Source: Gammaproteobacteria bacterium Milos-ODIII6 (lineage in GTDB: Bacteria > Pseudomonadota > Gammaproteobacteria > Chromatiales > Chromatiaceae). Taken from it: a stretch of 64,000 nucleotides of DNA. Below, one piece after another: positions 15,069-25,966 of the stretch. The notes beneath the pieces are model-generated. The model saw only the letters and a list, made by a program, of their open reading frames with translations. It had not been told where the DNA came from and did no database searches. Position 1 is the first letter of the stretch. Every line of letters starts with the position of its first letter. The stretch covers positions 173,682 through 237,681 of the forward strand of contig JAPTHR010000001.1 in NCBI GenBank assembly GCA_029228645.1, read 5' to 3'. Both the position numbers and the translations under genes were made by a program.

Positions 15069-16153
15069 GCCTGGAATGCGCCCAGGGTCGCCTCGAGGGC
15101 GTCCGGCGGGAAGTCCTGCACAATGACCGCAGCCCCGATGCCCTGCAGCAGGACCAGGCGCAAACGCCCGGCAAGCACCTTTTTGTCGACCGCCATCAGG
15201 TCGAGGAATTGCTGCACACCGAGATCCTCGGGCGGACGGCAGGGCAGACCCGCCTTTTCGAGCAGCTCATCCACCCGACGGCGGTCCTGCTCGCTCAACC
15301 AACCGAGGCGCAGGGACATCTCGGCGGCCATCGCCATGCCGGCGCCAACCGCTTCGCCGTGCAGCCATTGGCCATAGCCCATGCCGGTTTCGATGGCGTG
15401 GCCAAAGGTATGGCCCAGGTTCAGTAGCGCACGCTGGCCGGCTTCTTTCTCGTCCGCTGCAACGATTGCGGCCTTATCGGCGCAGGAACGCTCGATGGCC
15501 TCCGCGAGCAAGGCCTTGTCGCGCTGCATGAGTCCCTCGATGTGGGTCTCCAGCCAGCTGAAGAATTCGGCATCGTTGATCAATCCGTACTTTATGACCT
15601 CGGCCATTCCGGCGGAAAGCTCGCGTTCGGGCAGGGTGTCCAGGGTGTCCGTATCCGCGATGACCACACGCGGTTGATGGAAAGCCCCAATCATGTTCTT
15701 GCCCAGGGGATGGTTCACACCGGTCTTGCCGCCCACCGAGGAGTCGACCTGGGACAACAGCGTGGTCGGCACCTGGATGAAATTCACCCCCCGCTGGTAA
15801 CTGGCGGCGGCGAAGCCCGTCATGTCGCCCACCACTCCGCCACCGAGCGCCAGCAGGGTGCAGCTGCGATCGAAGCGATGCTGCAACAGGGCGGTATAGA
15901 TGCGATCGAGCACCTCGAGCGTCTTGAACTGCTCGCCATCCGGCAGGATGACCTGTTCCACCTGGCAATCGCCCAGCCCGGGCAGCAACCGCTGCATGTA
16001 GAGCGGCGCGACCGTCTCGTTGCTGACCACCATGACCTGGCGCCCGCCTATGTAAGGCTGCAACAGCTCCGGCCGGCCGAGCAGGCCGTCACCGATGAAG
16101 ATCGGGTAGGAGCGTTCTCCCAGATCGACCTCAAGCACCCGTTGTTCCGCCAT
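15065..16153 (-). CDS. aroB: 3-Dehydroquinate synthase AroB
   Basis: AroB (362 residues) cyclises DAHP to 3-dehydroquinate, the second shikimate-pathway step, using NAD and a divalent metal. The NAD-binding [11 protein letters not shown] block and the metal-ligand histidine motifs [12 protein letters not shown] and HGEAVGAGM are all present. The ATG at 16153 has AAAGAGG upstream and gives the standard length; the extension to 16255 overlaps aroK and is rejected. It follows aroK by 70 bases and is translationally coupled to damX. Confidence 0.96.
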   Translation of the reverse strand: MAEQRVLEVDLGERSYPIFIGDGLLGRPELLQPYIGGRQVMVVSNETVAPLYMQRLLPGLGDCQVEQVILPDGEQFKTLEVLDRIYTALLQHRFDRSCTLLALGGGVVGDMTGFAAASYQRGVNFIQVPTTLLSQVDSSVGGKTGVNHPLGKNMIGAFHQPRVVIADTDTLDTLPERELSAGMAEVIKYGLINDAEFFSWLETHIEGLMQRDKALLAEAIERSCADKAAIVAADEKEAGQRALLNLGHTFGHAIETGMGYGQWLHGEAVGAGMAMAAEMSLRLGWLSEQDRRRVDELLEKAGLPCRPPEDLGVQQFLDLMAVDKKVLAGRLRLVLLQGIGAAVIVQDFPPDALEATLGAFQA

Positions 16154-16223
16154 GTGTTGCCTCTTTCGGTTCCCGGCCGATTGCGCGCATAACGCCTTTA
16201 AAGGGACGGCGCCAGGAAAATAC

Positions 16224-16736
16224 TCAGGTAATTCGCTCGAGGATCTCGCGCGCAACGGCCGCGGCCGAACGCCCCTCGGTGGAAACCACGTAGTCCGCGG
16301 TTTCCCGGTAGAGCGGCTCCCGATCGCTCATCAGCTCCTTCAGGCTGGCGAGCGGATCGTCTGTCTGGATCAGGGGGCGCTTGCGGTCGCGGTAGGTTCG
16401 CTCGTACTGCTGCTCAGGCGAGCACTCCAGATAAACGACGATACCGCGCGCCGACAGGTTTTGCCGGTTGGCGGGGCGCACCACCGCGCCACCGCCCGTG
16501 GCCAGTACCCGTTGCTCGATCTGGGTGAGATCGTCGATGACGACTTCCTCCCGATCGCGAAACCCTTCCTCGCCTTCGTACTCGAATATGGTCGGAATAT
16601 CGACCCCGGTGCGCGCCTGGATCTCCTGGTCGCTGTCGATGAATTCCAGGCCCAGCTGGTTCGCCAGCTGGCGCCCGATGGTGGTCTTGCCGGCACCCAT
16701 CGGGCCGATCAGAAAAATGCGAGTTGGTTTGGCCAT
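16224..16736 (-). CDS. aroK: Shikimate kinase AroK
   Basis: The 170-residue kinase phosphorylates shikimate at the 3-hydroxyl with ATP. Walker A is GPMGAGKTT (11-19). Substrate-binding D36 and R60, the GGG loop (81-83), and the lid RDRKRPL are in place. The ribosome site before the ATG at 16736 is poor. It follows the pilMNOPQ operon after a strong terminator, so it probably has its own promoter or depends on read-through. Confidence 0.96.
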   Translation of the reverse strand: MAKPTRIFLIGPMGAGKTTIGRQLANQLGLEFIDSDQEIQARTGVDIPTIFEYEGEEGFRDREEVVIDDLTQIEQRVLATGGGAVVRPANRQNLSARGIVVYLECSPEQQYERTYRDRKRPLIQTDDPLASLKELMSDREPLYRETADYVVSTEGRSAAAVAREILERIT

Positions 16737-16750
16737 TATGTAAGGTTAAT

Positions 16751-16793
16751 CCAAAAACAAAACGGCCAGGCGGGCCAATGGCACGCCTGGCCG
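16751..16793 (-). terminator. Rho-independent terminator after pilQ
   Basis: On the minus strand a perfect 10-bp stem (CGGCCAGGCG, complementary arm at 16763-16772) closes an 11-base loop. It is followed directly by TTTTGTTTTTGG. It lies 14 bases downstream of the pilQ stop and should end the pilMNOPQ transcript. Confidence 0.9.
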
Positions 16794-16806
16794 GGGTCAG
16801 TTCATT

Positions 16807-18909
16807 TCAGCGCAGGGTGAGAGAGTCTTTCAGGATGCGCGGGGTGACGAAGATCAGTAGTTCGCTGTTACTGTCCTCGGTCTGCTCTCGCTTGAAGGCC
16901 CAGCCAACATAGGGAAGATCACCAAAGAAAGGCACCCTGCCAATGCTCGTCCCTTTACTCCGTTCGAACACACCCCCTAGGACCACTGTCTCACCATTGT
17001 CCACCAAAACGTTTGTCTTGGCTTCACGCCTGTCGAGCGGGATGGCACCGGTTATGGGATCCCGGTTGGCGAAATCAGGCTCGTCTTTCTGCACGACCAG
17101 GTCCATGATGATTCTGTCGTCCGGGGTTATTTGTGGAGTGACCTCGAGCTTCAACAGTGCTTCGATAAGCTCGGTGGTGGGTGTCCCATCAGCAGATCTC
17201 ACCGTGTACGGGACTTCCTTACCCGTCCTTATGATGGCCGTGTTCTGGTCGGAGGTGATGATCCTGGGGCTGGATATCACCTCGCCTCTGCCTTCCTGTT
17301 GCATCGCGTCTATTTCGAGCGCCAGCAAGTGTGACCCGATCTTGCCCAACACAAAGTTGAGTACTGCGCCACTCGCACTGGGGCCTCGACCGATCGACGG
17401 AAGATTCACCAACAGGTTGTCAGCCGTAATCGCCCCGGTGCCCGGCACATCATTGTCCAGCACGTTGCCGCCAACCAGAAACTGGTTGTTGGTCGTTCCA
17501 ACGTTCTGATCCGTCGCGGCCATACCCAACTTGACACCCAGATCCCTGGAAAAGTCATTATTCGCCAGGACGACGCGCGACTCGATCAACACCTGCCGCA
17601 CCGGGATATCAAGCTTCCCGATCAACTCTCGAATCTCACCGAGCTTCGCCGCTGTGTCCTGAATCAGCAGAGAGTTGGTGCGGTCATCGACCGTGACATT
17701 ACCTCGCTCGGTCAGCAGACGGTTCTCTCCACTCTTCATGAGCGCAGCGAGATCAGCCGCTTTTGCGTAGTTGATCTGGATGAGTTCTGAGCGTAATGGC
17801 GCGAGGGTTTCGATCTGCTGCCGTGATTCCAGCTCAAGTTTTTCCCGTGCCGCAATCTCCTCGGTCGGTGCAATCAGTATCACGTTATCGGTCTGGCGCT
17901 TGGACAAGCCCCGCGTCTTGAGAATGATGTCCATCGCCTGGTCCCAGGGGACGTTTTTCAAGCGAAGCGTAATACTTCCTCCGACGGTGTCGCTGATCAC
18001 CATGTTCAGGCCGGTAAAATCGCCCAGAATCTGAAGCACCGAACGGACTTCGATGTCCTGAAAGTTGAGCGACAGGCGCTCCCCTTCGTAAACCTCTTGT
18101 TCCAGACGCTTCCTCTCTATCTCGACCCGGCTCAGGGCGCGAAACTCCACCGTGTAGGTGTTGTCCGTCTGGTAGGCGAGGTGCTCGAAATCGCCCTGGG
18201 TGGCAATCTCCATGCGCGTATTGCCGCCGTCGGGCCGGGTCACTATCTCCCTCACGGGCGTCGCAAAGTCAGTCACGTCCAGGGTGCGCGCCAGGGCGGG
18301 GGGCAATCCGGTGTCGAGCAGTTCCAGGATGATTTTGCCGCCCTCCTGACGCATGTCCACGACCACCGAGGGATCGCTCAGATCGATCTCCACCCGGCCC
18401 TCATCGGCAGGGCCGCGGCGGAAGTCGATGTTCGCAACCTGGTGGGAGCTTGCCACCGGGCGCGCCGAAGAAGACGCCGCCCCGGGCTTGCCTGCGGCCA
18501 TTTGGGACGCACCCTCAGCGCCCCCGATATCGACCAGCAACTGCCGGCCTTCGGTACGGATTTCGTAAGGGACACTCTCGAGCAGGTTGATGACCACGCG
18601 GGTGCGGTCAGAGGCCTCTATCGCGGCCACGCTGCGCGCGACGCCGACCCCGATCGGGGTGACTTTGCGTTTCACGGCGCTGGTGGTCCCGGGCAGGTCG
18701 ATCGCTATGCGCGCGGGGTTGTCAGTGGCGAAGGAAGCCGGGTTTTGCACACCCTCTGCCAGGGTCAGGCTGATCTGGACCCGGTTGCCTGGCAGCGTGG
18801 AGAAACCGATGTCGGTCAACTCGTTGGCCCAGAGCGCAGGCGAGCCGGTCATCATGGCGACCGCCAGCCAGGCCAGCAATCGGTTTTTAACTAACTTGAG
18901 GGATGACAT
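16807..18909 (-). CDS. pilQ: Type IV pilus secretin PilQ
   Basis: PilQ (700 residues) forms the outer-membrane ring through which type IV pili pass. It has a signal peptide ending near ALWA-NE (about residue 29), two peptidoglycan-binding AMIN domains in the first 250 residues, secretin N-domains (about 280-470), and the C-terminal secretin barrel with VPFFGDLPYVGWAFK and a TPRIL end. The start at 18909 has a strong AGGAGA site. It lies 14 bases after pilP and is followed by a terminator, so it is the last gene of pilMNOPQ. Confidence 0.97.
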   Translation of the reverse strand: MSSLKLVKNRLLAWLAVAMMTGSPALWANELTDIGFSTLPGNRVQISLTLAEGVQNPASFATDNPARIAIDLPGTTSAVKRKVTPIGVGVARSVAAIEASDRTRVVINLLESVPYEIRTEGRQLLVDIGGAEGASQMAAGKPGAASSSARPVASSHQVANIDFRRGPADEGRVEIDLSDPSVVVDMRQEGGKIILELLDTGLPPALARTLDVTDFATPVREIVTRPDGGNTRMEIATQGDFEHLAYQTDNTYTVEFRALSRVEIERKRLEQEVYEGERLSLNFQDIEVRSVLQILGDFTGLNMVISDTVGGSITLRLKNVPWDQAMDIILKTRGLSKRQTDNVILIAPTEEIAAREKLELESRQQIETLAPLRSELIQINYAKAADLAALMKSGENRLLTERGNVTVDDRTNSLLIQDTAAKLGEIRELIGKLDIPVRQVLIESRVVLANNDFSRDLGVKLGMAATDQNVGTTNNQFLVGGNVLDNDVPGTGAITADNLLVNLPSIGRGPSASGAVLNFVLGKIGSHLLALEIDAMQQEGRGEVISSPRIITSDQNTAIIRTGKEVPYTVRSADGTPTTELIEALLKLEVTPQITPDDRIIMDLVVQKDEPDFANRDPITGAIPLDRREAKTNVLVDNGETVVLGGVFERSKGTSIGRVPFFGDLPYVGWAFKREQTEDSNSELLIFVTPRILKDSLTLR

Positions 18910-18923
18910 GAAACTCTCCTAAC

Positions 18924-19442
18924 TTACTCGCCAACCGCGAGGGCGACTTCCGCCTCTTGTTCCTGATAGCCGACGCCGATCTTGAGCATTTCGACCAGCT
19001 TGATCCGTTCCTCGGTGATCTCGACGATGCGGCCGTAGTTTCGGCCCATGTGATTGCCCGCAGTAACCCGGTGGATCGTGCCCTCACGCGTCTTGACCAG
19101 GGCCCAGGTCTGATCTTCCTGTTCCAGAGTGCCGACCATGCGCAAGCTGTCGAGCGGGAAGAACTCGAGCTCCTCCTTGCGCCGATTGAAGTCCGGCTGT
19201 ATCCCGGAAGCGACCTCCGTCTGGACCTGCTCCTCTCCCTCGGTGTCAGGGGTGAAGGGCGGACGCCGGTCGCCCGACACGTACAGATAGGTCTCGACCT
19301 CGACTGGCTCGGGCGGTGGGCTGATCCCACTCGGGGGGCGCGCCTTGACCTCCTCAACGTAAGCCTGCAGGTCAGTCATGTCTTTGCCGGCGCAGCCACT
19401 CAGGAATACGACCAGCGCCGCGACAGGTAGCCAACGCATCAT
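18924..19442 (-). CDS. pilP: Type IV pilus assembly lipoprotein PilP
   Basis: The 172-residue inner-membrane lipoprotein links the PilMNO platform to the PilQ secretin. A lipobox L14-S-G-C17 follows a short hydrophobic signal. A Pro-rich linker (about 36-50) leads to a beta-rich domain (about 85-165) that contacts PilQ. The first of two adjacent ATGs (19442) overlaps the pilO stop as ATGA and is preferred; the second is one codon later. Confidence 0.94.
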   Translation of the reverse strand: MMRWLPVAALVVFLSGCAGKDMTDLQAYVEEVKARPPSGISPPPEPVEVETYLYVSGDRRPPFTPDTEGEEQVQTEVASGIQPDFNRRKEELEFFPLDSLRMVGTLEQEDQTWALVKTREGTIHRVTAGNHMGRNYGRIVEITEERIKLVEMLKIGVGYQEQEAEVALAVGE

Positions 19443-20047
19443 CCGCCTTCCTCATCCAGGTAGCGATAGGTCTTTGCCGTCGCCGTCATCGTCAGGGTCT
19501 CACCACCGGGTTTGGCACTACCGCCCCCACGAGCGCCGGAGATCGACACGTCGAAGATGGTCACGATACGCGGCAGGGACGACAGCCCGCTGACAAAATC
19601 GCCGAACTCGTGGTACTGACCCTTGACCCGCAAGCGGATCGGCAACTCGGCGTAGAACTCTTTCGGCTGCTCGCCCTGCGGCTGAAACAGCTCGAACTCC
19701 AGCCCGGAGGCAAGACCGGTCTGGGACACGTCCACCAACAAGGCGGCGACCTCCGTCTTGTTGGGGAGCTGGCGCAACATCGCACCGAAGGTTTCCTCCA
19801 TCTCAGCAAGCTGCGCCCGGTAGGCCTCGAGATTGGCTGCCTTAGCCTGCTTGGTTTCGAACTCACCGCGCAAGTCCCGCTCGACCCTCTCGGCCGACTC
19901 CAGGCTGGTGTACTGCTCTTCGATAAGCAGGTAATAACCACCCACTGCGATGAGTACGCACAACAACAGGACCACGATCGACTTGACCAGCGCCGGCCAG
20001 TCACCGATGTTGTTGAAATCCAGGTCATTGAGCTCGTCGAGCGTCAT
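19439..20047 (-). CDS. pilO: Type IV pilus alignment protein PilO
   Basis: PilO (202 residues) is a bitopic inner-membrane protein that pairs with PilN. It has a short cytosolic N-terminus, one membrane span at about 20-41, a coiled-coil segment at about 45-80, and a periplasmic ferredoxin-like domain. Its start overlaps the pilN stop and its stop overlaps the pilP start, both as ATGA, so pilN, pilO and pilP should be made in step. Confidence 0.94.
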   Translation of the reverse strand: MTLDELNDLDFNNIGDWPALVKSIVVLLLCVLIAVGGYYLLIEEQYTSLESAERVERDLRGEFETKQAKAANLEAYRAQLAEMEETFGAMLRQLPNKTEVAALLVDVSQTGLASGLEFELFQPQGEQPKEFYAELPIRLRVKGQYHEFGDFVSGLSSLPRIVTIFDVSISGARGGGSAKPGGETLTMTATAKTYRYLDEEGG

Positions 20048-20601
20048 AGGTCCTCCTCCGCCTTCGGCACCACCTGCTTCATGGTCAGGGAGAAGCTCGG
20101 CGAGGAATCCCTGTCCCCTCTCTGTTCGATGATGCGCAGGTTCGGCTGAGTCAGCCAGGGGCTGGCCTCGATGTTACGCATGTAGGCGGAGACCCTGGCA
20201 TTGGACTCCGCTCGCCCCTGCACCGTGATGGTCTGACCACGCTGAACCATCGAACTGAGAAAAACACCTTCCGGCAGGGTGGTTATAAGTTCGTCGAACA
20301 GATGCACTACCAGGGGCCTTTGGCTCTGCAGACTGGTGACCACCTTCATGCGGGCTATGAGCTGATTGCGAACCTTCTCCAGTTCGCGAATCTCGCGGAT
20401 CTGGTTGTTGACTCTCGCAATCTCCCCACGCAGGAATTCATTGCGCTGGTTCTGGTATTCGATCAGCGAGGCGTTGTATTGGAACCATGCCAGCACACCC
20501 ACGGCGCTGAGAACGCCGGCGAGCAGCACCATGAAACCGAATTCGCGACGGCGCTGCGCCCTGAGCTTTTCTCGCCAGGGGAGGAGGTTGATATTGATCA
20601 T
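20044..20601 (-). CDS. pilN: Type IV pilus inner-membrane protein PilN
   Basis: PilN (185 residues) begins with the conserved cytosolic peptide MININLLPWRE that docks into PilM. One membrane span (about 23-43), a coiled coil (about 45-80), and a periplasmic ferredoxin-like domain follow. It lies 15 bases after pilM and overlaps pilO by ATGA. The N-terminal motif makes the assignment secure. Confidence 0.96.
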   Translation of the reverse strand: MININLLPWREKLRAQRRREFGFMVLLAGVLSAVGVLAWFQYNASLIEYQNQRNEFLRGEIARVNNQIREIRELEKVRNQLIARMKVVTSLQSQRPLVVHLFDELITTLPEGVFLSSMVQRGQTITVQGRAESNARVSAYMRNIEASPWLTQPNLRIIEQRGDRDSSPSFSLTMKQVVPKAEEDL

Positions 20602-20616
20602 GATCCCAAGCCTCCC

Positions 20617-21747
<1,131 letters not shown>

Positions 21748-21787
21748 TTAGCGGGTCATTTAGGATTTTCTTTAATAATTCCTGCTA

Positions 21788-21817
21788 AGTATAAAGTCGA
21801 AGCGGTTTTTTTGTGAA
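21788..21817 (-). promoter_or_regulatory. Sigma70-type promoter for pilMNOPQ
   Basis: On the minus strand TTCACA (complement at 21812-21817) and TATACT (complement at 21788-21793) are separated by 18 bases. Each hexamer differs from consensus at one position. The region is AT-rich compared with its surroundings, and pilM starts about 97 bases downstream of the -10 box. Confidence 0.6.
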
Positions 21818-21883
21818 ACAAGCCATGTTTAGGCCCGGTCGGGAAAGGGCTTCGGACCGCACGCAGGTGCTTTTTTTGCCTAA

Positions 21884-22043
21884 GGAACCTCTGAAAAAGT
21901 CATGAGCCTCAATCTGTGACGCCAGAATCCGTCATTTCTTCGTTGCAAATCTTCGCAATAGCTCGCTATTACGTGCGATTTGCGCCTCGAACTGCCGAAT
22001 TCTGATCGTCAATCTTTTCGGCCCAGACTTTCTCAGAGGCTCC
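21884..22043. mobile_element. 160-bp MITE with CTAA target duplication
   Basis: The element starts GGAACCTCTGAAAAAGTC and ends with its near complement GACTTTCTCAGAGGCTCC. It is flanked on both sides by CTAA (21880-21883 and 22044-22047). The whole 160 bp is an imperfect palindrome centred on a stem near 21957-21998 (GCAAATC...GATTTGC). A CTAA duplication is typical of IS5-type insertions, so it is probably an IS5-group MITE. It lies between the pilM promoter and ponA; the rest of 21691-22183 holds no gene. Confidence 0.75.
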
Positions 22044-22183
22044 CTAACCGAGGAAAAAGCGTCGTGACCCGGTAACACCCGCGGCACGGGCGCTCCGCAA
22101 TAGCCGCACCGACGCAGTGCTACTATCCGCCCCCATGTCTCCCGGTCGATGCTCCTGTCGACCAACGCATTAGTAACGAGCCT

Positions 22184-24592
22184 ATGGCCTGGTTGAGAAA
22201 ACTGTTCAAATTCGGCCTCTTTCTGGCCCTCGCAGGTGCGCTGGTCGCCGCCATCAGCGCGGTCGGCGCCTATTTGTACATCAAGCCGAACCTGCCGGAC
22301 ATAGAGGAACTGCGGCGGATCCAGCTGCAGGTTCCACTCCGGATATTTAGCAGCGAAGGCCTTTTGATCGCCGAGTTCGGCGAGAAAAGACGCTCCCCGG
22401 TCACTTTTGGCGAACTGCCAGCGCGTATGGTGCAGGCATTCACCGCGGCCGAGGACTCGGCCTTCTTTTCCCATCCCGGGGTCGATATCCGCGGCCTGGC
22501 GCGTGCCGGCATCACCCTGCTGCTGACGGGCAAGCGCAAACAGGGTGGCAGCACCATCACCATGCAGGTCGCGCGGAATTTCTATCTTACGCGCAAGAAA
22601 ACCTACCTGCGCAAGCTATACGAGATCTTTCTCGCCCTGGATATCGAGCAGAAGCTGAGCAAACAGGAGATCCTGGAACTCTACGTCAACAAGATCTACC
22701 TCGGCCACCGGGCCTACGGGGTCGGCGCGGCCGCGCGCGTCTATTACGGTAAGACGCTGGCGGAACTGGATCTGCCGGAAATCGCCATGATCGCCGGCCT
22801 GCCGAAGGCGCCCTCGGCTTACAACCCGGTGTCCAACCCGCCCCGCGCCTTGGCGCGCAGGAACTACGTCCTTGGGCGAATGCTGGATCTCGAGTACATC
22901 ACTCCCGGGGAGCACGCCGCGGCCACCGCCGCGCCGGTCACGGCGAAACGTTACGCGCCGGACATCGAGGTCGAGGCCCCCTACGTCGCAGAGATGGTTC
23001 GCAGCGAGATCGTCTCGCGCTATGGCGACGATGCCTATACCAGCGGACTGGAGGTCCGCACGACGGTATCCGCCAACGCCCAGGATGCAGCGAACCGGGC
23101 CCTGCGAACCGCGCTGCGCGACTATACCGAGCGGCATGGCTACCGCGGGCCGCTCGATCAGGTGGAGGTCCCGGCCGATGCGGCAGAGTGGGACTCTCTG
23201 CTGGATGCCTATCCGACCGCGGGGGAACTCCTGCCTGCACTGGTGCTGGCCACCGAAGGCAAGACCGCAACCGCCTACCTCGGCGGGAACGGCACAGTCT
23301 CTCTCGACTGGGAGGGCCTGGCCTGGGCGAGACCCTACATCAGCAGCGACCGACGCGGCGCCACACCCAAACAGGCCGCGGATGTCCTGGCGCGCGGAGA
23401 CGTGGTTTACCTGCGGCGCGCCCAGGCGGCGAAAGGCGAACCCTTCTGGCACCTCAGCCAGATGCCGCGCGTCTCCGGCGCCCTGGTCTCACTGCGGGCA
23501 CAGGATGGGGCAACCCTGGCCCTGGTTGGCGGCTACGATTTTTTCAGCAGCAAGTTCAACCGCGCCACCCAGGCCTTGCGCCAGCCCGGCTCGGGCTTCA
23601 AGCCCATCATTTACTCGGCTGCACTGGAAAACGGATTTACCGTCGCCAGCCTGATCAATGATGCCCCGGTGGTGTTCGACGATCCAAGCCTGGAAGGCGC
23701 CTGGCGACCGGAGAACTACTCCGGGAAGTTTTTCGGTCCCACCCGCCTGCGCTACGCGCTGACCAAATCGCGCAATCTGGTGTCGATTCGCCTGCTGCGT
23801 AACATCGGCATCGAGACGGTCCTGGAGTATGCGGGCCGTTTTGGATTCGATCCGGACAGTCTGCCGCACAACCTCTCGCTCGCACTCGGCAGCGCGAACG
23901 TCACCCCGCAGCAGATGGCGCGCGCCTATGCCGCTCTCGCCAATGGCGGCTTCCTGGTCGAGCCCTACCTGATCGAGCGTATCGACCAGAACGGGGAGAA
24001 TGTCTTCCAGGCCCAGCCGCTGTCTGCCTGCCCCGACTGTCCCTATGACCGGGAGAACGATAGCCTGCCCCTGCCGGGTGCAGAGGGTCAGGCAGCGCGC
24101 ATCATCAGCCCACACAACCGTTACCTCGTGTACTCGATGTTGCAGGACGTCGTGCAACGGGGCACCGCCGTCAGGGCAAAGGTACTCAGGCGCGACGATA
24201 TCGCCGGCAAGACCGGCACCACCAATGACCAGCGCGACGCCTGGTTCAACGGCTTCAACCAGTCGGTGGTGACGAATGTCTGGGTCGGCTTCGATGACAA
24301 CAGCAAACTCGGTCGCGGCGAGGTCGGCGGCAAGGCCGCCCTGCCGGCGTGGATCGATTACATGCGGGTCGTGCTGAAGGACACGCCGGATGTTTCACCC
24401 GAGATGCCCGAAGGCATGGTCACTGCGAGGATCAATCCTGATACCGGACAGGCGGCATCCGCAGGCGACCAAAACGCCATCCTCGAGGTGTTCCAGGAAG
24501 GAACCGAACCGCTTCCGCCGTCAACCCCCAACGGGGTAGCCATCCCAAGCCTGGCCCCAGGGAGTGCGACCCAGCCGCTCGATCTTTTCTGA
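22184..24592 (+). CDS. mrcA: Bifunctional penicillin-binding protein 1A
   Basis: The 802-residue class A PBP polymerises and cross-links peptidoglycan in the periplasm. A cytosolic tail and membrane anchor (about 9-32) precede the GT51 glycosyltransferase, with catalytic E90 in AAEDSAFF. An OB-like insert follows, and then the transpeptidase with S470-G-F-K473, S529-R-N531 and K676-T-G678. It is divergent from pilM, and the start at 22184 has weak ribosome-site sequence. The gene is also called ponA. Confidence 0.97.
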   Translation: MAWLRKLFKFGLFLALAGALVAAISAVGAYLYIKPNLPDIEELRRIQLQVPLRIFSSEGLLIAEFGEKRRSPVTFGELPARMVQAFTAAEDSAFFSHPGVDIRGLARAGITLLLTGKRKQGGSTITMQVARNFYLTRKKTYLRKLYEIFLALDIEQKLSKQEILELYVNKIYLGHRAYGVGAAARVYYGKTLAELDLPEIAMIAGLPKAPSAYNPVSNPPRALARRNYVLGRMLDLEYITPGEHAAATAAPVTAKRYAPDIEVEAPYVAEMVRSEIVSRYGDDAYTSGLEVRTTVSANAQDAANRALRTALRDYTERHGYRGPLDQVEVPADAAEWDSLLDAYPTAGELLPALVLATEGKTATAYLGGNGTVSLDWEGLAWARPYISSDRRGATPKQAADVLARGDVVYLRRAQAAKGEPFWHLSQMPRVSGALVSLRAQDGATLALVGGYDFFSSKFNRATQALRQPGSGFKPIIYSAALENGFTVASLINDAPVVFDDPSLEGAWRPENYSGKFFGPTRLRYALTKSRNLVSIRLLRNIGIETVLEYAGRFGFDPDSLPHNLSLALGSANVTPQQMARAYAALANGGFLVEPYLIERIDQNGENVFQAQPLSACPDCPYDRENDSLPLPGAEGQAARIISPHNRYLVYSMLQDVVQRGTAVRAKVLRRDDIAGKTGTTNDQRDAWFNGFNQSVVTNVWVGFDDNSKLGRGEVGGKAALPAWIDYMRVVLKDTPDVSPEMPEGMVTARINPDTGQAASAGDQNAILEVFQEGTEPLPPSTPNGVAIPSLAPGSATQPLDLF

Positions 24593-24613
24593 AAGGCTGT
24601 TCCCGCCGGATTC

Positions 24614-25912
24614 TCAGGCGCGCTGGTCGATGGGCAGGTAGTCTCTGCGGTCGGCACCCACGTACAACTGACGCGGCCGGCCGATGCGGTGCTTGGGGTC
24701 GTCCAGCATCTCCAGCCAGTGACTGACCCAGCCAGCGGTGCGCGCGATCGCAAACATCACGGTAAACATGCTCTCGGGGATGCCGAGCGCGCGGTAGATG
24801 ATGCCGGAATAGAAATCGACGTTGGGATAGAGGCCCCGCTCCAGGAAGTAGTCGTCGTGCAGGGCGCGCTCTTCCAGGCGGCGGGCCAGTTCGAACAGCG
24901 GATTATTACTGTCCGCCAGTTTTTCCAGGACCTGGAGGCAGACCTCGCGGATGATCTTGGCGCGTGGATCGTAGTTCTTGTAGACGCGGTGACCGAAGCC
25001 CATCAGGCGGAAGGGGTCGTTCCTGTCCTTCGCCTTGTCGATGTACTTGTCGATCTGGCTGGCGTCGCCGATCTCCTCGAGCATGTCCAGAACCGCCTCG
25101 TTGGCGCCGCCGTGCGCCGGCCCCCAAAGCGACGCGACCCCGGCCGCGATACAGGCGAACGGGTTGGCCCCGGAGCTCCCGACCAGGCGTACCGAGGAGG
25201 TCGAGGCGTTCTGCTCGTGATCCGCATGCAGGATGAACAGCAGGTCCATGGCCCGCTCCGCCAACGGGTCGACGATGTATTCCTCGCACGGACGACTGAA
25301 CATCATGCGCAGTAGATTGCCGACGTAGCTGAGGTCGTTGCGCGGGTAGACCACGGGCTCGCCCACATTATGCTTGTAGGCCGCCGCCGCAATGGTCGGC
25401 ATCTTGGCGATCAGTCGGAATGCAGCAAGATGACGGTGGGCATCGTCGCGCATGTTGATCGAGTCATGATAGAAGCCCGATAGGGACCCGACCACGCCCA
25501 CCATCATTGCCATCGGATGGGCGTCGTAGTGGAAGCCCTGGAAGAAACGCTGCAGCGACTGGTTGATCATGGTGTGGTGCATGACCATGTCGGTGAATTC
25601 ATCCAGCTGGTCCACCTTTGGCAGCTCACCGTACATCAACAGGTGCGCAACCTCGAGGAATGTCGATTTGGCGGCCAGCTGCTCGATCGGGTAGCCGCGG
25701 TAACGCAGGATCCCCTTGTCGCCGTCGATGTAGGTTATCGCGCTGCTGCAACTCGCGGTGGACAGGAAACCGGGGTCAAAGGTGAACAGGCCGGCTTCTG
25801 CGTACAGCCTGGTGATATCCACGCTGTCGGGGCCGACGGAACCGGAGTGGACCGCCAGCTCGATCTTCCCCTCGCAGCCATCGCATTCGAGAAACGCTTT
25901 TTTATCGGACAC
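24614..25912 (-). CDS. gltA: Citrate synthase GltA
   Basis: GltA (432 residues) condenses oxaloacetate and acetyl-CoA into citrate, the TCA-cycle entry step. The catalytic residues are visible: His in PAHGGANE, His in MGFGHRVYK, and Asp in DFYSGI. The N-terminal [10 protein letters not shown] region is that of the hexameric, NADH-sensitive Gram-negative type. The start codon is GTG (25912) with a GGGGG stretch about 5 bases upstream; no ATG fits. It is convergent with ponA, and mdh and a malic enzyme lie upstream in the same direction. Confidence 0.97.
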   Translation of the reverse strand: MSDKKAFLECDGCEGKIELAVHSGSVGPDSVDITRLYAEAGLFTFDPGFLSTASCSSAITYIDGDKGILRYRGYPIEQLAAKSTFLEVAHLLMYGELPKVDQLDEFTDMVMHHTMINQSLQRFFQGFHYDAHPMAMMVGVVGSLSGFYHDSINMRDDAHRHLAAFRLIAKMPTIAAAAYKHNVGEPVVYPRNDLSYVGNLLRMMFSRPCEEYIVDPLAERAMDLLFILHADHEQNASTSSVRLVGSSGANPFACIAAGVASLWGPAHGGANEAVLDMLEEIGDASQIDKYIDKAKDRNDPFRLMGFGHRVYKNYDPRAKIIREVCLQVLEKLADSNNPLFELARRLEERALHDDYFLERGLYPNVDFYSGIIYRALGIPESMFTVMFAIARTAGWVSHWLEMLDDPKHRIGRPRQLYVGADRRDYLPIDQRA

Positions 25913-25966
25913 GTATCCCCCTCGGCATCATCCGTTTGGTTCGTCGCAGACTATCACAGGCACCAT

